From Monoplex corrugatus (lineage: Eukaryota > Mollusca > Gastropoda > Littorinimorpha > Ranellidae), in assembly GCA_030674185.1 (NCBI GenBank), contig JAPXFY010000022.1:43195514-43210513 (forward strand): 15,000 nucleotides of DNA, written 5' to 3'. Below, piece after piece: positions 1 to 7,991 of this stretch (its first letter is position 1; the number at the start of each line of letters is the position of its first letter). The position numbers and the translations under genes are program-made. Below the pieces are notes generated by a model. The model was given only the letters and a program-made list of their open reading frames with translations. It had not been told where the DNA came from and did no database searches.

Positions 1-119
1 TTTAAAACCCTTACCACCCTATCACTACTCACTATAATGGTTAGTTCCATTCACAAGCGATACTTGACAAAACCGACACCAGTACTATAAAAACTCTAAT
101 CCCAAGTACAATCATAGCA

Positions 120-256
120 CTAAACAACAACAAAACAACAACAATAACAACAACAACAGCCCTCCCCCACCCACCCACCACCACCACCCCACACACCCAC
201 ACCACTACTACTGCAAACAACACAACAACCACCACTACTACTACTACTACAATTCT
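120..256. repeat. A/C-rich triplet low-complexity tract
   Basis: The stretch is built from AAC, ACC and ACT triplets with a central C-rich part (CCCTCCCCCACCCACCCACC) and ends in a (CTA)n-like run. It gives long valine-rich or threonine-rich open frames on either strand that carry no domain, so I treat them as artefacts. If the T-box gene is transcribed as inferred, this lies deep in its first intron, where the transcript would carry GTT/GGT/AGT repeats. The first 120 bases show nothing recognisable. Confidence 0.85.
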
Positions 257-328
257 GACGGCCAAAGCTAGACACTCGATAACACTTGACACCATCCATC
301 GCTAAAGAACCTCCACGGCCACGGCCGG

Positions 329-358
329 GCGTGTGTGTGTGGGGGGGGGGGAGGGGGT
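329..358. repeat. GT run followed by a poly-G run
   Basis: A short GTGTGTGTGT tract is followed by about twelve consecutive G and a GAGGGGG block. The same GT-then-G arrangement recurs at 3671-3698. Between this tract and 590 I see no gene, RNA or repeat. Confidence 0.8.
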
Positions 359-591
359 GTCAAGCCACTATTACTGACAGACCTACCACCATGACACAAG
401 ATCGCTATCGGATCCGACGTTATCATCGTCTCCATCGACATCGACGCTGTCGTCAGTCTGCTTTCATGCTTGGACGGTCCCTCGGAATCCTTCACGACAC
501 CAAAAGCTTATAGTAAGTACACCGACCATTAATACTTGACCCACCCACAAACTCCAACCACAAGACTCTAATGGTGTTCTTCTCTGCTAGT

Positions 592-776
592 TTGATGGGT
601 GGTGGGGGGATCGGGGGGGGGGGTGGCTTGTAGATAGATCTTCCACTGACAGCGTGAGACAATGGAGAGAGGGGGTGGGTGGGTGGGGGGGTAGGTAATG
701 GGGGTGGTGGGGTGGAGAGAGAGAAGGGGGGAGAGATAGATAGCGGGGGGAGGTGTGGAGAGAGAGAGAGACAACT
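592..776. repeat. G-rich, G-quadruplex-prone purine tract
   Basis: The + strand is dense in G-runs: GGTGGGGGG, a run of about twelve G near 620, and GGGGGTGGGTGGGTGGG near 671-690, then GA-rich sequence leading into the next array. Four or more G-runs of at least three, separated by single bases, fit the classic quadruplex pattern. In the inferred intron this would be a C-rich transcript strand, so any quadruplex would form in the DNA non-template sense rather than in that RNA. Confidence 0.75.
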
Positions 777-826
777 GAAAATGTCTTTTAAAGCGTTAAT
801 TAAGCCTTTAGAAACAAGTTGGGGCG

Positions 827-1131
827 GCTCTGAGAGAGAGAGAGAGAGAGGGAGGGAGAGAGAGAGAGAGAGAGAGAGAGCGGACATACAGAGAGCAGAA
901 AGACAGGCACAGAGAGAGAGAAAGAGAGAGCGAGAGAGAGAGAGAGAGAGAGAGCAGATAGACAAACAGAGAGCAGAAAGACAGACAGACAAACAGACAG
1001 AAAGGAAAAAGACAGAGGCAGAGAGAGAGATAACAGACAGAGAGAGAGAGAGAGAGAGAGAGGGGAGGAGCGGAAGGGAGGGAGGGAGACAGAGACAGAC
1101 AGACAGACAGAGAGAGAGAGAGAGAGATTCT
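827..1131. repeat. Compound (GA)n / (CAGA)n microsatellite
   Basis: About 300 bases of nearly pure purine on the + strand alternate between GA dinucleotide runs, GGGA blocks and CAGACAGA tetranucleotides. Long frames rich in Arg/Glu (+) or Ser/Leu (-) come only from this composition. Between 1132 and 1485 the sequence is T-rich and then ordinary, with no supported feature. Confidence 0.95.
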
Positions 1132-1485
1132 ATCGCATCCGTGTTTATTAAAATCTTTACTTTTTCTTTTTCTTCGTTTTTTTTTTATTTATGTAGCTAT
1201 TTTCATTTCATTTTGTTGCATTTGTCACAACAGATTTACCTCATGAAATTCGGGCTGCTCTCCACGAGAAGAAAGCGTCGCCGCTCTACAGCGCCACCCA
1301 ATTTTCTCTTTTTTTTCCCCCGTAGTTCTATGTGTGTATGTATATCTGTCGACCTCTGAACATATAAAATTTTGCAAGTCGGCTGTAAGTCCCATTAAAC
1401 AGATACGCAAGTGTTTTACAGCAAAACGTGCAAAATCGAGTTTCATTTACAATCACGCAAACAAACAATTCTCACTATGAAATAT

Positions 1486-1486
1486 C

Positions 1487-1527
<41 letters not shown>

Positions 1528-1593
1528 GACAGACAGAGACAGAGACAGACAGAAAGACAGACAGAGAGAGACAGACAGACAGACAGACAGAAC

Positions 1594-1627
<34 letters not shown>

Positions 1628-1650
1628 GAAAGAGAGAGAGAGAGAGAGAA
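1486..1650. repeat. (GA)n-(CAGA)n-(GA)n microsatellite
   Basis: GA runs flank a core of CAGA tetranucleotides with interspersed GAGACAGA. It has the same composition and strand orientation as the array at 827-1131, so the two may share an origin or simply reflect the genome's preferred microsatellite type. Dense Arg/Gln/Asp frames here are artefacts. Confidence 0.95.
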
Positions 1651-1722
1651 TGCCAAGCAGGACTACTATTCTAACCAAGAATCAGTACCGTATAAATTCT
1701 AAATTTCGACAACAGATCTTAA

Positions 1723-1877
1723 TTAATCCTCTTGACTTCCGCACCCTGTCCACCAGCATCCTGCATTGTCAAGCATGCTAGCAAAGCACTAACTTTAACC
1801 CTTTGACTCCCTCATCCTATCAGGATAGTCCAAACTTTTTGCAGTTGGTAGATAGCGTGCGGTGTTCAGACGATTAA
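1723..1877. mobile_element. TTAA-bounded non-autonomous repeat, locus 1
   Basis: This locus begins TTAATCCTCTTGACTTCCGC, a decayed form of the family start TTAACCCTTTGACTCCCGC, and continues with CACCAGCATCCTGCATTGTC and a GCTAGCAAAGCA block seen at the other loci. A second TTAA at 1795 is followed by CCCTTTGACTCCCTCATCC. A small hairpin (CTATC-AG-GATAG) and the inverse-type sequence TTTTTGCAGTTGGTAGATAG then lead to TTAA at 1874. Both ends therefore show TTAA. The order of modules matches the loci at 9.3, 10.2 and 14.1 kb. Assignment to a piggyBac-like MITE is inferred from TTAA plus CCC termini; a simple foldback repeat is the alternative. Confidence 0.65.
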
Positions 1878-1938
1878 GGCAAAATACTCGGACGCAACGA
1901 TTGAATGATTATGTACGTGTGCCTGAAATTTGAGCAGC

Positions 1939-2069
1939 CAAAAAAAAAAAAACGAAAAAAAAAAAAAAGAGGCAGCAACGTGTTGACCATAATTTCAGCA
2001 ACAACAACAACAACATCATTATCATCAATACTACTACTACTTCTACTACTACTACTACGACTACTACTA
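1939..2069. repeat. Poly-A runs and (CAA)n/(CTA)n triplets
   Basis: Two A-runs near 1939-1968 are separated by ACG and followed by CAACAACAACAACAA and then CTACTACTACTTCTACTAC. The A-runs could be the tail of an old retroposed sequence, but no body is recognisable upstream. The short Lys- and Leu-rich frame over them is compositional. Confidence 0.8.
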
Positions 2070-2179
2070 CTTTCATATCAGCTTATATATTTCATGTATC
2101 AGATCTTATATTATAGCCATTCCCTCTTACTCAACGAAACATAGGGAAGTCGTCTAACTTACTTATTTCGGGTTGTCGT

Positions 2180-2262
2180 TTTTGACGTGGCGTTAGCCCT
2201 GATATAGCCCTAGTAGTCGGCTGGGCTATAAGCAATATGAACTTGAATTTGAACTTGAATTT
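2180..2262 (+). mobile_element. SINE 3'-end fragment
   Basis: The block with TAGCCCTGATATAGCCCTAG and CAGTCGGCTGGGC-like sequence (here TAGTCGGCTGGGCTATAAGC), followed by GAACTTGAATTTGAACTTG, resembles the conserved 3' module and short-repeat tail of tRNA-derived SINEs common in molluscs. That family assignment is from memory. A second copy lies in opposite orientation at 2630-2672, which supports a dispersed element. No tRNA-like head is visible upstream, so it is 5' truncated or decayed. The (ATTT)/(ACTT)-rich sequence to about 2320 could be a continuation of its tail. Confidence 0.6.
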
Positions 2263-2629
2263 ATTTATGTACTTACTAAATTTGTTTACTTATTTACTTA
2301 TTTAATTTATTTGCTTGTTTTATACGCTTGAAAAAAGGCTAGTTATTCCAGTCTTGGTCCCTTTTTATCCACTGGACGAGGCGGCAAGGAAGTTTTTAGT
2401 CCTCTTTTTATTATCCGTTGTTTGGTGTTGTTTGTGGTCTGTTTGTGACCGTGCGTTTGCGCTTGACAAAGGCCGGTTGGCCGAAAATTTGCGCTTGTCT
2501 TGTCTTGTTGTGTTGAATACGCGCTTGCATTGGTTTTCTTGTTCTTCTGGTTCCTATTCCAGTCTTGTTTTGTGCATCGAATTTGCGTTCTCTTTATTTT
2601 CTAGTTATCTATTACTTTGTTGTTTTTGT

Positions 2630-2690
2630 ATAAAGCCCAGCCGACTGCGTAGAACCATATCAGGGCTATGACCGTTTCAAAACATACTTT
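2630..2690 (-). mobile_element. SINE 3'-end fragment, inverted copy
   Basis: Read on the minus strand this gives TAGCCCTGATATGGTTCTAC followed by GCAGTCGGCTGGGCTTTATAC, matching the + strand block at 2191-2232 over about 40 bases with few differences. The pair forms a long inverted repeat about 440 bases apart. The sequence between (2320-2630) is T/G-rich with no supported gene. From 2690 to 3110 I see nothing beyond short A-rich stretches. Confidence 0.6.
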
Positions 2691-3115
2691 TAATGCATTC
2701 GCACACATAATCCAAGGAGATGTTCCTGGCACTGGCCTTCGTCCAATTTGTCGCACAGTGGATTAAAAAAAAAAACTGAATAAAAATTTAAACAAAACTA
2801 AGGACACTAAAACATCTAAAAACGGGCCTGAAATATCTAAAATATTTTCCGTATATTATATTTCCCTAGAGCCAAAAATGCACCTAACACATGTACCCAA
2901 TTATCAATCCTAAGAGAAAGTACGCAAGACTTGTTATCCAACACATACAAGCGAAAGGACCAGCAAGGCAGAAAATGATAGGACGAAATGACAGAAAGCA
3001 AAGATACGAAGCAGAAACAAAAAACAAAAAAATTGACAGAAAAGAGGAAATTTCTAGCACAGAATTCCCGTAAGCTGGGGATACTTTTTATATGAAAGAG
3101 CCCCCGACATCCCCA

Positions 3116-3135
3116 CGGGGTGGGGGGGGGGGGGG
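3116..3135. repeat. Short palindrome and poly-G run
   Basis: CCCCACGGGG is followed at once by a G-run of about fourteen. It is one of several unusually long G or C homopolymers in this intron, the others being near 345, 620, 3690 and 3850. Confidence 0.7.
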
Positions 3136-3169
3136 CTTATTTTCGAGTGTTTCTGGTTCAAAACAATAA

Positions 3170-3305
3170 TATTGTAATAAAAACAATAGTAATAATAATG
3201 ATGATAATAATAATAATAATGATAATAATAATTAATAATAATAATAATAATAAAATAATAATAATAATAACAATATATAATAATAAAACAATAATAATAA
3301 TAATA
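3170..3305. repeat. (AAT)n trinucleotide array
   Basis: About 130 bases are almost entirely AAT/ATA triplets with GAT and ACA variants. This is very AT-rich DNA, translating to Ile/Asn or Tyr runs that are not genes. Flanking sequence to about 3540 shows only small palindromic pieces around 3440-3470 (GATCTAGCTATCTAGATC). Confidence 0.95.
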
Positions 3306-3541
3306 TGTATAGCGCACATTCCGGGAAGCAAGGTCTAGACAGCTTGACCCTTATAAAAGAAAGAACAACATCAAAACACGAGTCAACAATATAATTATCA
3401 ACGATACAAGCATGGTATATGGCAACAGAACGATCAACGATCTAGCTATCTAGATCTAGCTGGCTATCATAAAGTTTCTCACGAAAGATTGTACATACTC
3501 CAGCACTTTATAACTATAAACACAAAGGTGGAAACTCGAAG

Positions 3542-3581
3542 GAAAAAAAAAAAGAAAAAAAAAAAAAAAAAAAAAAAAAAA
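3542..3581. repeat. Poly-A tract of about 40 bases
   Basis: An A-run is interrupted by a single G. It could be a retroposon tail on the + strand, but the preceding sequence is not recognisable as SINE or LINE. It is otherwise a simple homopolymer. Confidence 0.85.
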
Positions 3582-3670
3582 TGAAACGTTCTCATGATTT
3601 ATGTTGCGCTGTCTTCGGTAGCGCACGCTGGCGCGCTCGCTCGCATCGAGACAGAAAGAAGAAAAGAAAG

Positions 3671-3721
3671 GCGTGTGTGTGTGTGTGGGGGGGGGGGGAG
3701 TGGTGGTGGTGGTGGTGGTGT
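3671..3721. repeat. GT run, poly-G run and (GGT)n
   Basis: GTGTGTGTGTGTG is followed by about twelve G and then GTGGTGGTGGTGGTGGTGG. It repeats the GT-then-G design of 329-358. Confidence 0.85.
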
Positions 3722-3788
3722 AAAGACACATAGTGTGAAGGTAGGAATGAGATGAAATGCATACAGAAAGAATGTGCGAGTAAGGGTG

Positions 3789-3883
3789 TCCCCCCCCCCA
3801 TCCCCTCCAAAACCAAAATCTCTTTTATACCTGTGTAACGATTTGTCCCCCCCCCCCCCCCTTTTAAAAAAATTTTTTTTTTT
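3789..3883. repeat. Poly-C, poly-A and poly-T homopolymers
   Basis: Two C-runs (about nine near 3790, about sixteen near 3847) and an A7-T13-like block (3866-3883) are packed within 100 bases. Homopolymers of this length often hide sequencing or polishing errors. Confidence 0.75.
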
Positions 3884-4073
3884 GAATTGTATACAACGAT
3901 TAGGGAAACCTCACTATCATACTTAAAGCTGTTCTTTGCTGATTTATGGATAACCAGTTGTTAGCTTGTATGTTCAGGTTCTTTGATTTCTAATTCTAAT
4001 GTCATCAATGACACTGCAAGTAGGCCTATCTCTTTTTAAGAAGGGAGGGGGAGTCTTTTATAAAGTAAACCAT

Positions 4074-4077
<4 letters not shown>

Positions 4078-4127
<50 letters not shown>

Positions 4128-4128
4128 A

Positions 4129-4174
<46 letters not shown>

Positions 4175-4271
4175 CACACACACACACAACACAACACACA
4201 CGCGCGCGCACACGCACGCCCACATACATAGATGCATATATACGTACACCGAAGCACACACACAAACGCAT

Positions 4272-4320
<49 letters not shown>
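4078..4320. repeat. (CT)n followed by (CA)n microsatellites
   Basis: A pure CT run of about 50 bases passes through CACTCA into a CA run. This is broken by CGCGCGCGCA, a TACATACATA-type stretch and another long CA run. Alternating CG/CA of this length can adopt Z-DNA. Cys/Val or His/Thr open frames covering it are artefacts. Confidence 0.95.
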
Positions 4321-4321
<1 letters not shown>

Positions 4322-4325
4322 CACA

Positions 4326-4533
4326 CTACTGACAATCACCACGACCACTAACAACAACAACCACAACCACAACCACAGCCACCCACCGACAACAAAACAC
4401 ACAGAAAACAAACCACAAAACAAAAACCCACACAAAACAAAAACCCACACAAAACAAAAACCCACACAAAACAAAACCCAATAAACCAAAAGACACCAAA
4501 AACACACACACACCACTGACAATCACCACTACT

Positions 4534-4565
<32 letters not shown>

Positions 4566-4699
4566 CCACAATTACCCACAGACAACAAAACCCACAGAAA
4601 ATACACCACAACACAAAAACCCACATATAAACAAAACCCAATACAACAAAAGACACCAAACAACACACACACACACACAACACACACACACACACAATA

Positions 4700-4740
<41 letters not shown>
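4326..4740. repeat. A/C-rich block in two diverged tandem copies, with a 17-bp minisatellite
   Basis: Copy 1 (4326-4510) and copy 2 (4511-4740) share order and wording: CTGACAATCACCAC, then AACAACAAC, a CACAGACAACAAAAC-like part, AAAACAAAAACCCACA, CCCAATA and AAAGACACCAAA, ending in a CA run. Copy 1 contains a 17-bp unit (AAAACAAAAACCCACAC) three times in a row at 4417-4467. Copy 2 contains longer CA runs. The block sits directly against the T-box exon, and the same ACCACTGAC start recurs at 4742-4749, where its complement is the intron's GTCAGTGG donor. Confidence 0.85.
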
Positions 4741-4743
<3 letters not shown>

Positions 4744-4752
4744 ACTGACCTG
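4744..4752 (-). promoter_or_regulatory. Splice donor of the T-box intron 1
   Basis: On the minus strand the sequence is GGCAG|GTCAGT, with exon's last base at 4750 and GT at 4749-4748. It matches the metazoan donor consensus (MAG|GTRAGT) at all but one position. The intron continues through GTGTGTGT sequence to the left end of the window, so it is at least 4.7 kb. Confidence 0.85.
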
Positions 4753-5069
4753 CCAGACTTGGTAATGACCATTTCAGTGCCGACCTCATTAAACTGACTC
4801 CACAGTTCCATCCCATCCAGCTCGGCCTGTGGGTCGTCCTTGACGTTGGGGTCCACCCCGGGGTCCACCCCGGGGGGTGGGGCGTGGATGCCCATCCTCA
4901 GCAAATGGTAAGGATCGTGCGATTGCTGGCGTATCAAATCCCGGGGGTCGTAGATGCCCCGCACCCCACGGGTAAACTGATGGGGAACGGAAGTGAAAAG
5001 GTGGGGGTGTGAAATCATGAGGTGCTCCATCATCTGCATGTCCACGGACTGGGAAACGAACGCCGCCAT
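4750..5069 (-). CDS. Tbx2/3: T-box transcription factor, first coding exon (Tbx2/3-like)
   Basis: Reading leftward from an ATG at 5069-5067, this exon encodes 106 full codons plus two bases. T-box proteins are nuclear DNA-binding regulators of development; Tbx2/3 members are mostly repressors. Residues 1-75 are His/Met/Pro-rich with no domain I can name, with an acidic stretch DPNVKDDPQAELDG at about 73-86. Residues 88-106 (ELWSQFNEVGTEMVITKSG) are the start of the T-box domain. GTEMVITKSGR matches Tbx2/3 exactly, whereas Tbx1, Tbx4/5 and Tbx20 usually differ by a residue or two. The exon ends GGC-AG|GTCAGT, splitting the Arg codon in phase 2, as expected for the conserved intron before RMFP. 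An in-frame stop 36 bases upstream favours this ATG, which has G at +4, unless a splice acceptor intervenes. The rest of the T-box lies outside the window. The N-terminus is divergent, so a lineage-specific paralogue is possible. Confidence 0.85.
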
Positions 5070-5116
5070 AAATGGTGCTGGACTCCCTTGTTCCAATGTT
5101 CGTCAAACCCGTGGTC

Positions 5117-5194
5117 TCAATTTCTCTCACTCTCTCCACTTCTGGGTACGTATTCCTTGGTCAAGCTCTCTCCTCGGATGTCGTAATCTTTCAT
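5117..5194 (-). other. Upstream ORF in the probable T-box leader
   Basis: Reading leftward from an ATG at 5194, 25 codons (MKDYDIRGESLTKEYVPRSG and five more) end at TGA 5119-5117, about 47 bases before the main ATG. If this part is in the mature 5' UTR it would be an upstream ORF able to reduce translation of the T-box protein. A tiny second one (ATG TTG TTA TAA) starts at 5241. A possible 3' splice site (CTTAAC branch-like sequence, pyrimidine-leaning tract, GCGCAG) ends at 5206, so the leader may begin with an untranslated exon further upstream. No transcript evidence is available. Confidence 0.35.
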
Positions 5195-5859
5195 CAACTG
5201 AATACCTGCGCAGCAGTCAAAGTTAAGAATTATAACAACATCAAGCCAAACGATAAGAAGGTAAAAAGTCATTTATCGAAGCCCACAATGCTGGCCAAGT
5301 TTGTAGGTTGATGACATTGTTTACCAGTTCATGACCAACCCAGCACCATCCTTGTTCAACAACAACAACGCTTGATCTCCCATCGCACACGGGGTCAAGT
5401 TAACGCACACAACTTTCCAAACAACTGAATACAAAACGAAAAAGAAAAACAAATCGTGTGAAACTGGTTGTAGAGAGTAAAATGAACAACAACAGCAGGA
5501 ATTAATAGTTGTTCAACTTCAACAGCAGCAACACAGCCATCGCTGCTTCGTCGGTAAATTTTGTTGTTCGGTTGAGAGCAGCGAGTGACACACCGCTGGC
5601 CCTACTACACACAAACACAATAGGCCTAAACACACGAGACAAGTTTATGATCCAGGCAAAACACCAAGCCTTGTAGATCGTCAACACCACCAACCAGAAG
5701 CCCACGAAGAAGCTTTCAGCCTGAGAACGGCAGCGTCCGGTGCTAGAAAAGCTTGCAGCCGACAAGGCACACGGCACGAACCAACAACAGCCCACAACAA
5801 CATCAGTGCTAACGTCAACACGGCGCAAAACCGATATATCGCTCCTGACACGGCAGCGC

Positions 5860-6480
5860 CGAGGAGCCACGTTAGTCGCCTCACGCGCGAATGCTATCAG
5901 CTCCCCCATTGGTCCGTCACCCGGCCCCGACCAATCAAAGCAAGTCAGTTAAGAGGTTGTGGGCGGGGAAAGTGTCGCGGCAGGCAGACAGGGTGTCTGG
6001 GGCGGCCTGAGCTCTTTATCAACGCTGACAGCCATGTCAACACACTCGTCGCGCTCAAAAGAATTAATTAACCCCCAATATCAACCCAAATTTCACCGAA
6101 TTTCACTCATTTCGGCATGCTGAACCATTCTCGTCGATACATTCTTCCAGAAAATGTTAGTTTGGGGCTGAAATTTGGGTCAAAATTGAAGTTTTGGGCC
6201 AGTTTGGCCACAAAATAGCGGCAGTCTTCTGGTTGAGCACGCGCCTTTGAAGCCCGCAGCGGCGCGGCAGGCAGCAGACAAGGCTGAACCTGAGGCGCCA
6301 GTTGACTCCGCCTCCTCACTGCTCGCCTGCTGATGGACAGCCGCACGCGCTGTTGATTGACAAGGCAACGGGCCGGTAACGTCAACACAGTGAAGTGTCG
6401 ACTTGAGAGGCGCGCGGGGCGCGCTGTTTACTCTGTTGTCTCTTATCGGCTCTTCAGACTTGGCGGCCATGGGATCCGCG
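5860..6480 (-). promoter_or_regulatory. GC/CpG-richer promoter-like region upstream of the T-box gene
   Basis: Against the AT-leaning neighbourhood this stretch is rich in CpG, for example around 5920, 6240-6270 and GGCGCGCGGGGCGCGC at 6409-6424. It holds an inverted CCAAT box (ATTGG, 5908-5912), a direct CCAAT box (5931-5935) and a GC box (TGGGCGGGG, 5960-5968) within 60 bases. NF-Y and Sp-type sites in this layout are typical of TATA-less CpG promoters. It lies about 0.85-1.4 kb upstream of the T-box ATG in the right orientation. The sites work in both orientations, so a divergent transcript to the right is possible, but no convincing coding exon follows there. The exact start site cannot be read from sequence. 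Confidence 0.5.
6084..6180. repeat. Perfect 12-bp inverted repeat in the promoter-like region
   Basis: ACCCAAATTTCA at 6084-6095 is matched by TGAAATTTGGGT at 6169-6180, with a 73-base loop. Flanking CCCCAA and GGGG pieces extend the symmetry imperfectly. It may be a paired binding-site arrangement or the remnant of a small foldback repeat. Confidence 0.5.
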
Positions 6481-6499
6481 ATTGTGTTGTTGGTCGCCG

Positions 6500-7115
6500 C
6501 CCGGAACTTTCAACATGCTCGCGCTTTGTCCCCTGCGCTTTCAACAGCTCCTTCACATAATTCTCCTTTTATGTTTTCACTCACTAGGCTACGGTTTTCA
6601 ACAACAGTGTATAACCTACGTGCTTTTTCCACGGCTACGGTCTTTTCAAGTTGGTTGCTTTTTTAATCTTTCTTTTTTTTATATATTTTTTACGAGTTCA
6701 CCAAAGCGTGTTGATGCACTGCAACAGAAAGCGTCCAAATACAGAAATAGATACAAATAAGTACACACATGAATAACGTGAATAGGCTAGAAGGCCTCCG
6801 TTTGTGAGTGGCAGACTCACGCTCGGCGCCGCTCGTCTTTCAGGCGTCGAGTTCCAGAAACGAGATAAGAGCTCATCGCACGAGCAGCGTAGGCATAGAA
6901 GTAGCGAAAGCCTATAATGTATAACCTCTCTCTCTTGTGTGTGGTCAGGTTGTGCTATAGTTGGTCTTGTACTCGTGTAAAGGGGGCCGCCTTGTTATAA
7001 GGAAAAGACGCTCCTGCCAGGATATAGACTGAATAGTACAATGTACTCTAATCCACTCTCTTTCCTTGCTTCGTCTCCCAACGTCCAGTTCTGTATGGCC
7101 TTACAGTTAAATTTC
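6500..7115. other. Non-coding spacer, no feature recognised
   Basis: The stretch contains T-rich patches (6655-6690) and ordinary mixed sequence. The longest + frames (around 6403-6760) have no domain, no splice logic and hydrophobic low-information content. I see no RNA gene or repeat here. Confidence 0.6.
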
Positions 7116-7117
7116 TC

Positions 7118-7319
7118 TGTGTGTGGTGTGTGTGTGTGGTGTTTGTGTGTGTGTGTGTTTCTGTCTGTCTGTCCGTCTGTCTGTCTCTCTGTCTCTCTCT
7201 TTTCCTCTCTCTCTCTCTCGCTCATTTTCTGTTGTTTTAAAACGAACAGGTCAGTGTCAGATTGGTAAGTTGGCCAATGCGCTAATACTATATATGAAGC
7301 GTCTGCACACTGTGGTTAA

Positions 7320-7361
<42 letters not shown>

Positions 7362-7902
7362 TTAGGAAATGAAGTTCCATTCTATTTTACTCTCTGTCTG
7401 TCTGTCTGTCTGTCATTTGTGTTGTTTTAATACAAAAAGATTAGTAAACGCCAGATCCACTCGGTCTTTCATTTAACGTCTTTTCACTGTAAATGATATT
7501 AGACGACGGCAGATAAGTAAGTCAGCCAGTTGACAACATTTATACACCTACCGTTGGAAAACAAAATTTCATCTCTGTCTGTCTGTCTATCTGTCTGTCT
7601 GTCTGTCTCTCTCTCTCTCAGTCTCTCTGTCTGTCTATCTGTCTGTCTCTCTGTCTGTCTGTCTCTTTCTCTGTTTCTCTGTCTGTTTCTCTGTCTGTGT
7701 CTGTCTCACTCTGTCTGTCTGTCTCTCTCTCTTTCTGTCTCTGTCTCTGTCTCTTCTTTCTTTCTCTTTTCTCTGTCTGTCTGTCTGTTTCTCTGTCTGT
7801 CTGTCTGTCTCACTCTGTCTGTCTCACTCTGTCTGTCTCTGTCTCTCTGTCTGTCTGTCTTTCTGTCTGTTTCTTGTGTGTGTGTGTGTCTGTCTCTGTC
7901 TA

Positions 7903-7933
<31 letters not shown>

Positions 7934-7951
7934 GTCTCTGTCTCTGTGTCT

Positions 7952-7988
<37 letters not shown>
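7118..7988. repeat. GT / CTGT / CT microsatellite complex
   Basis: The components are GT (7118-7160), CTGT/CT (7161-7220), a pure GT run (7321-7361), CTGT (7391-7414), and a large CTGT/CT/CTTT compound array (7573-7988). Unique islands between them are related: CATTT.TGTTGTTTTAA occurs at 7223-7240 and at 7414-7430, 190 bases apart, each directly after a CTGT run. All Ser/Leu/Cys/Val frames over this span are compositional. The + strand is pyrimidine-rich here, opposite to the GA/CAGA arrays at 0.8-1.65 kb. Confidence 0.9.
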
Positions 7989-7989
<1 letters not shown>

Positions 7990-7991
7990 AC

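Noticed and set aside
492..1359. Long open frames rich in Ser/Leu (-) or Arg/Glu (+) over the GA/CAGA array
   Set aside because: They are direct translations of dinucleotide and tetranucleotide repeats; the non-repeat ends carry no domain.
4026..4740. Cys/Val and His/Thr frames in the CA region, one of them running into the T-box exon
   Set aside because: Composition artefacts. The extension beyond 4750 into the exon's frame is intron read-through past a good donor site.
1..4749. Second T-box exon (RMFP... motif) in the left part of the window
   Set aside because: I scanned the minus-strand frames for the conserved continuation and found none; the exon must lie beyond the window.
5070..5096. 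Earlier start of the T-box protein at 5096 (EQGSPAPF before MAAF)
   Set aside because: The codon at 5096 is TTG, not ATG, and a TGA lies three codons further upstream in frame; eukaryotic initiation at 5069 is simpler.
5502..5909. 135-codon minus-strand ORF starting inside the inverted CCAAT motif
   Set aside because: No recognisable domain, Cys/Val/Ala-rich low-information content and location in the probable promoter and leader. Kept in mind only as a candidate if transcripts prove it.
6403..6666. 87-codon + frame (with a Kozak-like GCGGCCATGG at about 6470) to the right of the CpG-rich block
   Set aside because: Attractive as the partner of a bidirectional promoter, but the peptide has no recognisable feature and soon runs into T-rich sequence without a convincing donor.
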